Source: Sporodiniella umbellata | Lineage: Eukaryota; Mucoromycota; Mucoromycetes; Mucorales; Rhizopodaceae | Assembly: GCA_025677835.1 (NCBI GenBank) | Contig: JAIXMR010000028.1 | Coordinates: 1 to 64,000 of the forward strand | Direction: 5' to 3' | Length of the DNA stretch: 64,000 nt | Part shown: piece by piece, positions 38,901-50,158 of the stretch | Position numbering within the stretch: the stretch's first letter is position 1 | How the letters are laid out: the number at the start of each line of letters is the position of its first letter | Position numbers and translations under genes: made by a program | The notes under the pieces: generated by a model | Told to the model about the DNA's origin: nothing | Seen by the model: only the letters and a program-made list of their open reading frames with translations | Database searches by the model: none

Positions 38901-40567
38901 GTTGCTTCAAGATGGACGATAGGCAGCGTAGTAGCCCGTTATAAGGACTTTTTTGGTTTTTGTCGAATTTAGCTGTGGCTGTATAACCGAAATGACGAGC
39001 TTCTGTGTGGATCATTGTGGCAAGTGTTGATTTTCCAATTCCGCCTGGGCCTTTGAGTACAATGACCTTTGATTGTGAGTGCTGTTTTTCATTTTGACTT
39101 TTTTGGTTTAAAGCGCTTACACGCTCAACTATAGAGTGTACCAGATCTAGCTCAGTCTCCCTCCCATATACACCGCTAGCTATTTTAAAAACTGGGTTTA
39201 CATCTCTTTGTCCTAGCGGAAAAAAAACAAGTGTCTGTGATAAAGTTAGAGGATAGTCGTCTACCGAGCGTTTCACTCCAGTCACCTAGTTTACCTCTTG
39301 TGAATGTGCTTCAAGCCTCCTTTGGCACTCTAACAAATCTTCTCTCAGACCATAAGCACTGTCGTATCTCTCGTCTACGCTCTATAAAAAAAAATATAAC
39401 GTTGAATAATTAAAAAAAAAAAACTTTCCTCTTTACCTTTCTTGTCAATTTATCAATAACTGAGCTAATAACGGGAGGTATGTCTTTCCGATAAGTATGC
39501 ACCAATGGAACATTTTTGGATAAAATAGCCTCAATAATATCCATTGGAGTTCCTTCAAAGGGAGCTCGGTTTGTTAGTAAAACAAAAAAAATGATACCCA
39601 ATGAATAAAGATCAGTCCGATGGTCAATAACATTGGAAGTTCTGCCTGTTTGCTCCTAACAAATCCTTGTGAGCTAGTCAATCTTCATCTTGTTTCCGTT
39701 TTTTATGGTTTCTATAAAGAATTTACCGGACTGACATATATCAGTGAAGACTGAAGTTCTTTCGAAGAGTAAAGCCCCTGGTAGTGCTGAGGCATATCTT
39801 GCTGAGAAATAATATCTTTGGTCATAAGCGATTTCCAACGATTTAGAAGCAGATCTTCGTAAGATTTTAATCCTCCACCAAAATTCCAAATTTTAGTTTC
39901 TATTTTTTCTAGATCTTGATTGTAATCGCAATAAAAGGCTGAGGGTCTAAGTTCGCCGTGAATTACCCCATTTTCATGCAAGAACTGTAGCGCTGAACAG
40001 CATTCAATAGCAAACTTTAGGAAAATATCAAGCGTGAATGGTTTACATGGCCAAGCCAAAGTTTTGTCGGACAATGCACTATTAGAGAACAGACTTTGGT
40101 AGTTATGCTTGAAGTAAAGAAAATCACTTGATTTTAAATCGGTATAAAGTAAAGCGGCTAAGCCTTTTTGGGATAAAGAAATGTATTCAACAGCATGAGG
40201 AATGTAGTTAGGACAGATTGGATGAAGTCTTTTTGATAAATAATATTCTCGTTCAAGTCGGATCAGGTGTGGGGAGATTTTAGCCAGTACGAGTTTGTTG
40301 TCGGTAAGTCTAAAATTACAGTTATAAAGTATCAGTCAAGGTCTCCCTGCCAAAAGAGATCAAACAGCAGAAAAAAAGATACCTTTTCCCTAAGCTAATA
40401 GCTATTAAACTGCCCGCACCATCTAACTCTGTCGGTTTGGCGAATAGATAGTTGGGTATATTCAACTCAAAGGTTTCATAATTTATATCGAATTTTCCGT
40501 TTGAGCTTCTAAAAGGAAAGGCCTTTTGCTTCGTTTTTGCATTGCTTTCTTGTCTGTGTAAAGGCAT
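32978..40567 (-). CDS. group X hybrid histidine kinase (Chk1/Mak2/Mak3-like)
   Basis: Very large multi-exon gene on the complement starting MPLHRQESNAKTKQKAFPF. In order it has: a kinase-like domain (about 40.2-39.4 kb; HGELRPSAF, IWNFGG, DHRTDLYSLG); an AAA-type ATPase (39.2-36.8 kb; P-loop KGPGGIGKST); a helical repeat region (36.7-35.5 kb); GAF (35.45-35.0 kb; ARFATGVNRCSVICMPIL); HisKA with phospho-acceptor NMSHELRTP (about 34.85 kb, rebuilt across an intron); HATPase_c (DTGIGMSEDEI, FGGTGLGLSICLQLV); a degenerate receiver (33.97-33.65 kb); and a receiver with KILVAEDN, WIDHHMP and DYVTKPL (33.45-32.98 kb). This order is that of fungal group X kinases linked to oxidative stress signalling through a His-Asp relay to MAPK. 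Exon borders were not all fixed. Confidence 0.88.
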
Positions 40568-43084
40568 GGATAAAGAAAAGTTTCAAATAGAAGAAAAAAG
40601 GGGAAAGGTATCGAAAAAGTCAGACAGATGATATTTCCAGATTTGGAGTCGATTTGATCTAAAAGGGCTCAGGTACTATGACAGACATCAGGTATAACTA
40701 AAAGCACCTTGACGACTTTATTTTTTGTTTCTTAACTTGGCTTTGCTTCAAGATAACCAAAAGGTCAGAGCAGCATCAAAAGAATAAGTACTTCGGCATT
40801 TTAAAACAGTATGAGCCTGAGTGGGACAATGAAGAAGTTACACAACAATGAACTTTACCTCACTTTCGAAATAAAACTACACCAATAAACCCCTGGGATT
40901 AAGATTTAATCGTGTACTTCTTGGGTATGTTTTCAATACATGCATAAAATTGTATAAACAGTATTAATAAACTCTCAGAATGAACAAACCTATTCTCTCA
41001 CAGTGACCGCATTGCGACACATTCTTTTAAAAAAAAAAGCATTTGTAAACCTACAAATAGAAAATACGGTAATCAGTAATGCTCCATAATTATATTGCAA
41101 AAACTTGATAAATTTTTCTAGTTTTGCTTACAGTGCTACTTTTAAAGAATTCAGTCAAAAAAAAATACATACACTGCATAAGTTCAAACATTAAACTGAT
41201 CTACATTAGTTTCACAGAATGAGACTAATTGGGTAAGATGTTGACTGCTTTTACGCCCATTGGCTGAACAGTCAGCAATTTATTTAGGGATCGTTGATTT
41301 CAAGTTTGAAAATTTGCCTATACTATTCATCACAACTTAATTATTTAAGAGCTCAGAAATAACTAGAACTTTCGCCAAACCCTTTTATAGCTATGAGTAT
41401 ATATATGCTGGTCTTATCAACAACATGTATTATCAGCCTTCCTTTATACTGTTGCTTGAATCTTGGGTTCTCAAAATATATCACAAAATACCAAAGTATT
41501 TAAAAGGCATACTTTTAGAGTGACCTTTTGTGAAAAAGATATAGTCAAAACACTTTTATAATAAGCAAATGAATTTCACTGTATTTATATGTACATCCAA
41601 TAACTTTATCTGAAAAATGTAATTATACTAGACACCAGACTCCCCTTAGCTTGTGATCTATATTTATATGCTCACTTGGCTGTGTCAGTCTATGCAAGTA
41701 AAGATGCAGCCAAGCTTATGAAAATTAGCTCTTAAAAATAACTGGCCTAAAGTCAAAAATAAATGCTCACTTTCAAAAAAAAAAAAAAAAAGTATCATAG
41801 TATTAAATTATTTTTGGCGGTCTGTCTAAACTAAATTGTCTATATAAAGAAGGCTAAAGTTACAATGTGAGTAGTAGTCAGAGAAATTCTTGCTAGAAAA
41901 GACCCCTTTTTTTTCATTCAAGTTTGGAGACAGACTCCCCGATGTTACCAATATTATGACGATCCGTGTTCATCATCCATTTGGGTTTCTACATTTGAAC
42001 ATAGATTAACCATTAGATCTCAAGGAGTGCTGAAGGAAGTGAAGATGTAAGAATCTTTGTGACTTATCTGACCAGAAGTTAGTCAAAGTTACCTCAAACG
42101 TCCGGCCAAACTAGCCTCCTTTATATAGACAATTTAGTTTAGACAGACCGCCAAAAAAATTTTTTTTTTTTTTTTTGAAAGTGAGGCCAGTTATTTTTAA
42201 GAAAGCGCCAACTTTCGTAATCTTGAGTGTAAGAGAACTGTAAACAAAGTACCCAAAATCTTAACTGGAGACGAATTGTATATAGCTGACTTGAAGAGGC
42301 CTGCTGCATAAGGCAATACAGGGCCCATTATAAAAAGTTTTTCAAGCGGTATTTTTGAAAGACTCTAGTAAACCAATTGCAACATAGCGTATGGCTACAG
42401 TAGAGCAACCATCATTACAATAAGCAGTGCTTTTAATTTTTTTTTTCAAAAGCCCACTTTACTCAAAATTTTCTTTCATATAGTTTGTTTCAAAGTTTAC
42501 GCTATATGTATATATATATATATATACATATATTCAGTAAACTAACTGATTGTATTTTGAGATGAGTTGCATAAAGATATAACAAGAAGCGTTTTTACAG
42601 AGCACCTCGTCTTTTAAAATCAATCTTACACACTAAGTGTCATATATAATTATGTTTACCTTTGAAGTAGTAACAATTGAGAGTGTCAAGCTGTTTTGAT
42701 ACGTCATGTCTAATTTTGCTATCCATACTGAGTTTTTTGTTTCCTCTTCTTTGTTCTTTACGTAAAACTGACCTTGTTACTGTTTCTTTCAACTCTCGTT
42801 TTAAAGTGTTCCCGTATGTCATGTGATCGTTCCACTGAGTACAGTAGCATTTCGCTTTCCGCTTCATTGTCGTGAGTTTTTCACGCGTAACATAGAATTG
42901 GTTGTACAACTGTGTTTATGTAACAGACTCATGAAGCTGGGAGAATCTATTTTGTAATTCTCGTTACCATTTAATTGCTTTCAAGTGCATTTTTCTTTTT
43001 TTTTTTTTTTTTTTTTTTTTATTTTATAATCCCACGCTATTTTACTTTCCTTTTCTTTTTCCCCTCAAGCAACAAAACTAATTA
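40568..43084. other. gene-poor region, about 2.5 kb, with foldback element
   Basis: No supported gene. It contains the foldback element at 41731-42201, an (AT)n run at about 42507-42530 and a long T run at about 42997-43020 just before the kelch gene. A 90-codon reading frame on the complement (42640-42909) has no family features and is not called. Confidence 0.5.
41731..42201. mobile_element. foldback / MITE-like element with long inverted repeats
   Basis: The outer 17 bp at 41731-41747 (CTTAAAAATAACTGGCC) is exactly inverted at 42185-42201. Further in, TCACTTTC followed by a long A run (about 41769-41793) is inverted as a T run followed by GAAAGTGA (42160-42184). GGCGGTCTGTCTAAACTAAA and the next 15 bases (41817-41850) are inverted at about 42120-42153. 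The arms differ by two insertions of about 20 bp in the left copy. The 250-bp centre has no reading frame. Both tips carry TTAA, but because the tips are palindromic extensions I cannot say whether this is a target-site duplication. Confidence 0.75.
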
Positions 43085-44889
43085 ATGAAATTTAAAGCAG
43101 GCCTACCCATTGTTTCTTTTACGCTCCTTCCAAGGCTTTTATTAGCCCAGAACAAGGTGTTTTTCTCAACCATAGTCCGTGATATGAGCATATACGCAGT
43201 TGGTGGAGAATCGGTAGGCATTTACAAACACCACATGAATCAATAGAAAAACTGATATTTTTTTTTTTTTTTTTTTTTGTTCTTAGGCAGAGTTTTTATC
43301 TCTCCAATACAGTAATGGAATAGATACCAACAACATACACTGGGAGACTGTAAAAACCCAAGCACCTTCTTATAACTTTGGTGTAGCATATGAAGAGGCA
43401 CATAAATACTTTCTTTTTCAACCTGGACTTAACAGTGCAGCTACCATGGCGATCTGTGATCTCCAAGGCTCTTGCACAGGTACCATGGGTCACATTGTAA
43501 CTGACAAATAACATTTCTTATGATAGGCCTTGGCTCCAAAAACACATACGAACCAAAGGCACTCATGTCTGTGAGCGTTGATCCTAATTCAAAGCTTGCA
43601 TATTACTATGGTGGCGCCTTGGTGAAAACAATGACACCATCATTTACCAACATTAATGCCGTAAGTTTTTTTTATTTTAAATGTTTTGTTAAAAAAAGCA
43701 TAATTTTAGTCTGCCGATTTTATGAGGTTGGATACAAGTCAAACTCCTGTAGTTTGGGAGAAAATGACACCGAGCTATCCTGCGGCTCGCCGACCCCCTC
43801 GAATTGGCCACACTTCCAATATAATGCAAGTATCATTTCAAACATCAATGATTTTTATCTGACTTTTTTTTTTTTTTTTGATACAGCAATAATCAACTAT
43901 TTATAATGGGTGGGATGACTGTTGGAGCCAACGAGTCTAACCCAGATCCGTACGATCGAGTCTATGCTGATTTTAATAGTGTATTGGTTTATGATATTGT
44001 ATCCAACTCAGCAGCCACTGTACAAACTGTGGGTGATGTTCCCAAAGATAGATTAGGGTATTTCATCATTTTCTCTCAATGAAAAATAGTTAAACTCTTT
44101 CACAGGTACTCTGCTGTCGCTGGTCCAGATGGAAGATCGATTGTTATATTTGGTGGTTATACTGCAAAAGACGGCAACAGCCATACTGCTGTAGCTCCTG
44201 ATGTATATTCCCTTGATACATGTACTCTTACTTGGAGTAAAAAGAACACGGGCGGCAACAAACCTGCAGGTGTATTTGGGCATGGCGCAGTTAGTCTTAG
44301 CGAATACATGGTAGTTGTATTAGGCAAGCTGGACGATGCAAACTTCAACTCGAATGTGTCTGTACTTGATATGAATCAGTGGAATTGGGTTTCAAAGGTT
44401 GATGGAAACAAACTAAATGCACAAGCTTCAACCTCGTCTTGTCAGTTTGATCTAAAAAATCTTGACAAGAGCGTGTTCCAGCCCTACAACTACGATCTTA
44501 GTATCGTTCAAAACCCTCGACTTTTTGTAAATACAGACGAGCCCAAGAAAAAGGGCTTGGGCATTGGATTTGGATTGTTTGTTTTCTTGTTAATCGCAGC
44601 TGCTCTTTATTTGTATCGCAGACGTCGTATGACCAAGAAGAAGGCCGCCTTAAATCCTCGATGGATGCGTACCATGAGCTCTACTAAAAAAGGGGATGGT
44701 TACCCTATGTTTGTATATAACAAGGATTTGGATAAACCCAATCAGCTGCCTTTAACAAACCCTCAGGCAAAGACCTATACCGCTTCTGATCATGAACAAT
44801 GGGAGCAGGAGTTAAACTCAGCATACAACGACAAAAGTACTGCTAGTCAAGATATCTGGAAGCGTATGCACAATCTGTCTAAAAACTAA
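43085..44889 (+). CDS. kelch-repeat type I membrane protein
   Basis: Exons 43085-43213, 43287-43479, 43527-43660, 43710-43825, 43887-44057 and 44106-44889 give 508 aa. A signal peptide (MKFKAGLPIVSFTLLPRLLL) leads into a kelch beta-propeller (GYSAVAGPDGRSIVIFGGYT, FGHGAVSLSEYMVVVLGKLD, HTSNIINNQLFIMGGMTVG). One transmembrane segment (GLGIGFGLFVFLLIAAALYL) and an RRRRM stop-transfer precede a cytosolic tail of about 100 residues. This layout is common in Mucoromycota and Basidiomycota surface proteins; the ligand is unknown. The intron 43826-43886 begins GCAAGT, a GC-AG intron, and only that choice keeps the propeller in frame. The other introns are GT-AG. Confidence 0.82.
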
Positions 44890-44890
44890 T

Positions 44891-44927
<37 letters not shown>
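44891..44927. repeat. (CA)n microsatellite next to the kelch gene stop
   Basis: About 15 CA units with one interruption begin within 5 bp of the TAA and so are transcribed in the 3' UTR. Confidence 0.9.
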
Positions 44928-44928
<1 letters not shown>

Positions 44929-44997
44929 ACAAATTTCAATTCAAATATTATTGTTATTCTTGCACATTGTATAAATATAAACATATTTTTTTATAAA

Positions 44998-45028
<31 letters not shown>

Positions 45029-45686
45029 CCCGCTAATTAAAATGGCACGAAATGTTCTGAGAAACAGATAGACTAAAAAAAATGTGCCTTGGGAAAAATT
45101 TATTCCAAATACATGCTCAACAACTATTTTTAGTCAGTTAGCGCATGGACCGTTCAGCGATGGATACAAACAAATGACACCAACATTGTTTCTTAAGGCT
45201 CAATGCTTTTATTTTTATGTATAAATCTTTTGCTAATCAACTGTAACTGAAAGGCAAACAATAATCATAAGCTCTGGGGGGCGATAGAGGCTGTACGTTA
45301 CACTTTCTAAACGATGGTTGTACTGTAGAGTCTATTCATAAAATTAAATAGAGCATACTCTGTCAAGAGCAACCATGGCTCTCTTTTTTTTTTTTTTTTT
45401 TTTTCGAAAGGTACAAACAGAAACCAGCAAAGACAAACACAAGTCTACCCTTTTCTGTTTTCTTTTTTTTTTTTTCCCCATACTTCACAGTGCTTTGTGT
45501 AACAGGTAGGATGCGTCTCTTGATTCAAAGGATAGGTGACGTAAAGAAGTACGACAGCATCGGTCAAAAATGCTTATCTGATTACTTTAGGATGAAACTT
45601 GTTCGTATGACATAAAGAGATATTATGTCTATGGATAGATAATGAGATGGAGGGGGAGGGGGTTTATTATTACTATTCTGAATAGA
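44928..45686. other. intergenic region between convergent genes
   Basis: No gene. It contains T runs at about 45002-45028, 45386-45404 and 45462-45475. It holds the 3' ends of the kelch (+) and DUF4203-like (-) genes. Confidence 0.5.
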
Positions 45687-46552
45687 TTATGAAGTTTTGA
45701 GAGTGTTGTTTGTGTTTTCGATCACTCGCAGACCAAACCTTTTGCCCCTGTTGAAAAAGAGCTGCCACCCACAAGCTATAAGCCATAAGGCTAGCACACT
45801 AGTTAGCATGGCATAGACCTTGGTGTTGATTGTATAGTACAAGTGTTTCTTTTCCGAGTTCAAAAGAAGCTGTACAGCACAGTTTGAGAAACCTGTTTGT
45901 AAAAGAAGGTCGAGACCAAAAACAAAGATCCAAGCGCCCAAAAAGGACAGCGATGTGATTACGGTAGCAAACTCAACCGCTGCTGCTAGGACAGCAAATA
46001 AAAGGGCCACTGAAAGGCTGATCGAATGACGAAGCACTGCATGCTCGATAATAAAGTTCTCTTTCCAGCTCCAGACAAAAAGCGAGAAAGCGTAGCCTGC
46101 CACCCCACACAACAAAAAAAGACCCATACGCCAACAAAACACGTTTACAAGGGCAAACAGAGTTCCTACGCCTACCGCCAGTGAAAGACAGAGTGCGGAA
46201 GGATACCCTCGCGACGGCTCCAACGCGCTCAAAAGGACCCATGTCACAATGGCTAACACAAGTAGATCCATATCAAACACAAAAAGATAGTCTGCTTAAG
46301 CTATTTACCTCCCAAAACAAAGCCGACCATGCCTACCGAAACAATAAACAAGGGGAAGCCAAGACTCATAAAATAAATACCGATGAATAGACACAGACAG
46401 GCAACGATCACTAGCTGTACAGAATCACCTGTCCAAACGGTTTGTTCTTCCACTAATCTACTTGGGACACGTTGCGAGTAAACTGTATGGAAAAGAAAAC
46501 TTGACACAAAGACAAGAAAAGTCATAAAGCTTTGAAAAAGATGGCCAGCCAT
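45687..46552 (-). CDS. multi-pass membrane protein, DUF4203/TMEM198-like
   Basis: Two exons on the complement (46309-46552 and 45687-46252) give 269 aa. The N-terminus MAGHLFQSFMTFLVFVSSFL looks like a signal peptide. About seven hydrophobic helices follow, including YFMSLGFPLFIVSVGMVGFV, AIVTWVLLSALEPSRGYP and FGLDLLLQTGF. The GFxxG start of helix 2 and LEPxxGYP after helix 3 resemble the TM7SF3/TMEM198-like DUF4203 family in fungi. Function unknown. The splice is needed to restore AIVTWVLLSA. The gene diverges from the small membrane protein that starts 128 bp away on the + strand. Confidence 0.72.
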
Positions 46553-46637
46553 GGATTTATTTATGCGTTTTGGAGACAATCAAAAGGGTTCTTTCTTTCA
46601 ATCACCGAATCCTTGTCTCTTTTTTTTTTTTTTTTTG

Positions 46638-46669
<32 letters not shown>

Positions 46670-46680
46670 CAGGTTGGTTC

Positions 46681-47003
46681 ATGATGACAAGTAAAGAAGA
46701 CATTCGAAAAGAATTAGCAAATTACAAGCCTACAGAAGAAGAAAGTCTAGTGTTTAAATCAGCCATGTTCCGGTTGATCACCCCGAGTAATTAAAGAAAA
46801 AAAAAAAAAAAAAAGAAAAGAAAGACTGACGGTACTGTAGTGGCTTTAGGCGCCGTGGCTTTGGGTTTGAGTGCGTCTTTGATAGGTAAGTAGGGAAGAG
46901 AGCTCAGATAGAGATGGGTAGGATTATATTAAAAACAAAGATAGGCAAATCCAAACAATGGAAAAGACCTTACCTTACAACCTTTGGTATAGATAAAAAA
47001 CTG

Positions 47004-47035
<32 letters not shown>

Positions 47036-47245
47036 CAATAATAATGAATGTATGTCTCTTTTTTTTTTTTTTTCTCTCTCTCTTCCCTCCTCTCTATAGT
47101 GGGCGTCAATGTAGGAGCTATTTTTGGAGGTTTGTTAGGTACGAATAGAGGCATGAACAAGTTGAGAGAAGGATTGCCAGAAGATTCAAAGATATTATCC
47201 ATGATTCACCAACTAGACGACATAAAGAAATCATCGTCTGCTTAG
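46681..47245 (+). CDS. small membrane protein, 98 aa, unknown function
   Basis: Exons 46681-46786, 46841-46885 and 47100-47245. A charged N-terminus (MMTSKEDIRKELANYKPTEE) leads into a Gly/Ala-rich hydrophobic region, ALGAVALGLSASLIVGVNVG, then GGLLGTNRGMNKLREGLPED and a polar end. One or two transmembrane segments with small-residue packing are likely, as in many mitochondrial or organelle inner-membrane proteins; the location is inferred only. Choosing the TAG acceptor at 46840 (with a CTGAC branch-like motif just upstream) keeps the frame; acceptors in the preceding AAAG runs do not. Its TAG stop overlaps the TAA stop of the convergent ankyrin gene. Confidence 0.7.
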
Positions 47246-48700
47246 TCCATAAAGAACCCGTTTTTAGCCAATACATTCTCGAGATGTTTCGGTACTTCTT
47301 TTGCTAGTTCTTCCTCCCTCCTTTTGTCCATCTTTTTAGAGCTGAGGCCTCCTCTGCTTTTGATGTAATCTGCCAGTTTTTTGTGGTTTAACGCTTTGGC
47401 TAGATCGTAAGGGGTGGGGGTCTTTTTGAAAGCGTACGCGTTGACATTAGCACCGAATGTTTCTATTAGTAGATAGACAATGTCTCTATGGTTTCGACGT
47501 ATAGCCCAGTGGATGGGTGTTTCGCCCTGATCGTCTGGCCGGTGGATTGACAGTTGACAGGTTTGGATGAGATAGGAGACCAGGTCTGGCTGTCCAGAGG
47601 CGCAAGCGTAGTGTAAGGTGTTGGCCCCTTTGTTTTGGTCAGTCATCGTCTAGGATTTCTTTTTTGTTTTTCTTACCTCGGTGATCTGTTTCGTGATTGA
47701 GAGCACCTTGGGTGAGATGGAGAATATACTGAGCTATGGTACGATGGCCTTTCTCAGCTGCGACATGGAGCGCTGTCTTTTTTCCTTCACCACGAGCCGA
47801 GAGCACATCGCCACCAGCCTCCACTAGCCTCTCGAGACCTTCGATCCAGCCTACGCTCGCTGCTAAATAACACGGAGAAACCTTAATGTAAGAAACAGTG
47901 TCTGGTAGTAGAGCGTCTTACTTGATCTTCCACGATCGGACTGAGTGTAGTCGTGTTTGGATTCGCTCCTTGTTGTAGGAGTAAATCAAGCGAACCAGGA
48001 GCTTTGGTAACAATCAAAGCATGGATCATGCCGTATCCGTATTTGACATGGTTTGATGTAGGCGATTGTTTTGCGGTGTTGGGCGATCCACCTCGTCGTA
48101 GAAAGTTGCTAAAAGGCAGCGTTATGTGTCTTTGAAAAACCAAAAAAAAAAAAAGGGTGCTTACCTGATGTTTTTTTCCACTGACATATCCGGGCCTTGC
48201 GCTCTTGCAATAATGTCCCACAGGGCATCTGATCCCCCAAAACAGAGAGGGTCTGTCTTTCGCTGCAAGATCATAGTAGATCGAATGGGGCTATAGGAGT
48301 TTGAACTCGACGGTGGAGTGGAATAGGAGCTAGCCATCGAGGGATGCCTGGAGGCCTTGGAGTAGATGCTCGTGTTTTCTGTACTGGTGCTGAACATTCC
48401 ACTCGATCGATCCCAGTCTGAGCATTGGTCGTATTTCTTTTTAAAAAACTGCATCTCCCGTACCGCTTTCTCGTACCGCCTCTGGCTTTCACCCACAATC
48501 ATTTTTAGCTCTTCATTTTCTTGGTAGACGGCTTTGAACCTCTGTTCGAGTGATGTCACCCGTCGTTGATGGCTGATTAAAACACGCTGGTAAGATTGGT
48601 ACATGAGACTCTGGAGGGTTTCGTCGTCTATTTGGTCTATGAGATTTTCCAGACAGTGGTCAACAGTGTTCATTGAAAATTCGTGCGTTAAGTTATCCAT
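47242..48700 (-). CDS. coiled-coil and ankyrin-repeat protein
   Basis: Four exons on the complement (48165-48700, 47922-48108, 47677-47881, 47242-47627) give 437 aa. Residues about 20-110 form a helical/coiled-coil region (SLEQRFKAVYQENEELKMIV). A Ser/Pro-rich linker follows, then five or so ankyrin repeats from about residue 180: NFLRRGGSPN, ALIVTKAPGSLDLLLQQGAN, TALHVAAEKGHRTIAQYILH, NTLHYACASGQPDLVSYLIQ and TPIHWAIRRNHRDIVYLLIE. The repeats imply protein binding; no catalytic domain is visible. ATG 48700 is used; an in-frame ATG at 48713 would add MYTV. A GGAGG-rich stretch (about 48745-48762) lies just upstream. Confidence 0.85.
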
Positions 48701-48713
48701 GACGGTATACATC

Positions 48714-50124
48714 AGTACGCTTGGTTTTATTTTTAAAGAAAGGAGGAGGAGGGGGGGGGGAGGAGAGTTTATATACAAATCTGTTGACAGACAATAATAG
48801 CGTCTTTAAAACAAAAGAAGAGTAAAAAAAATTACAAGAGAAAAAAAAAAAAAAACAATCTATAATTCTCTTACACAGGCTGAAAAAAGGTTTAAAATGA
48901 GGGGTACTCAGTTCGTGTATTTTCCTAAATTAGAAACTGTTTCTCCCCACTCTAAATGGCTAAAAGTGGCAAGTGGTAACCGTTTTGTTTGCATTAGAAG
49001 CCAAACCGAATTACGCTTTGCATTAATTTGTGAAACGCTCTGTTTTTAATGGCTGCATGTGTTAACATAGACGGTCTATACAATGCTTGGTTTCTCTTTC
49101 TCCTGTGTGACTATAAAAAAGAAAGAACAGCCTTGCTAAAAAATAAAAAATAAGAAATAAACTTCTCTAAATAGCAACCCAACACACCAACACACTCTGG
49201 ATCAATGAGTCAATACTGATCCGCTATTTCATTGGTCATTTCCGCCGTGACCGCACACAACTCGGCTGGGTAGGACGTGTGGCATGCCTATATAAAACAG
49301 AGCCTGCTTGTTGCGTAAGAGTCACATCAGGATACGCCACAACCTAGCAATTTAGCTTCGTATGCAACCTAAAACTGGATTCATGTATGAAATAAACAAT
49401 GAAAACATCTGGTTTTACTGAGGCTTCTATCGCCCCTATTTTACAAATACTGAACAAAAAAATGTTGGGTATTTTCTTGTTTTTTTTTTTTTTGGGGTTG
49501 TCTGTACTCTTGCTGCCAAGATTCACATGAGCCAATCTCACAGTGCAGCGATTGATTTTCAACAATTCAAGAAAATAAAACAATGAAATTACAAGATATT
49601 CAAAGTTGAAGTCCTCGAAAAAGACATGATGGAATAAAGGAGGACAAAGCGTTGATTAAGGGAAATTTGTATATGTATTCAGAACAATGAGTTCTTAAAA
49701 ACCAAACATAGCTATGTTTCCCCCCCCCTCCTCCTCCTCCTCCCCCTTTCCTAACTCACAAGCGTTAAGCTGTAGTAAGTCATGCTAAGCTTAACATTTG
49801 TATGTTGTTTTAGGGGCTGTTTGATAACCACCAAGCTCTTCTATTGCACTACTTTGCCTTGGGTAAGGCAACACGAGGACTGTCAACAGCCAGAGAAATC
49901 GTACCGAATCAAAAAAAAAAAAAAAAAATAAGGGGAAAAGCTGGAACAAATACCGGTACTATCAGCGGTCAAAGCGCCCAGTAAGAATAACAACAACCAT
50001 TGTATTCACCATGTGATTTACTTTTGCCTTTTTCCTCTTCTTCTTTTTGTGACCTTCCGTTGGCTGCAAACCAGACATTCTGTTTTTGTAAAGGCGGAAG
50101 ATAAATAGGTGTATATTTATTTTA

Positions 50125-50158
<34 letters not shown>

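Noticed and set aside
42640..42909. 90-codon reading frame on the complement before the kelch gene
   Set aside because: No family features, no promoter or splice context; basic residues follow from A/T-rich DNA.
46787..46824. Intron of the 98-aa protein ending at the AAAG before ACTGAC
   Set aside because: It shifts the frame into a stop; the TAG acceptor at 46840 keeps the hydrophobic helix in frame.
49230..49340. tRNA gene in the GC-richer block
   Set aside because: No A-box/B-box pair (GTTCRANNC) and no cloverleaf could be drawn.
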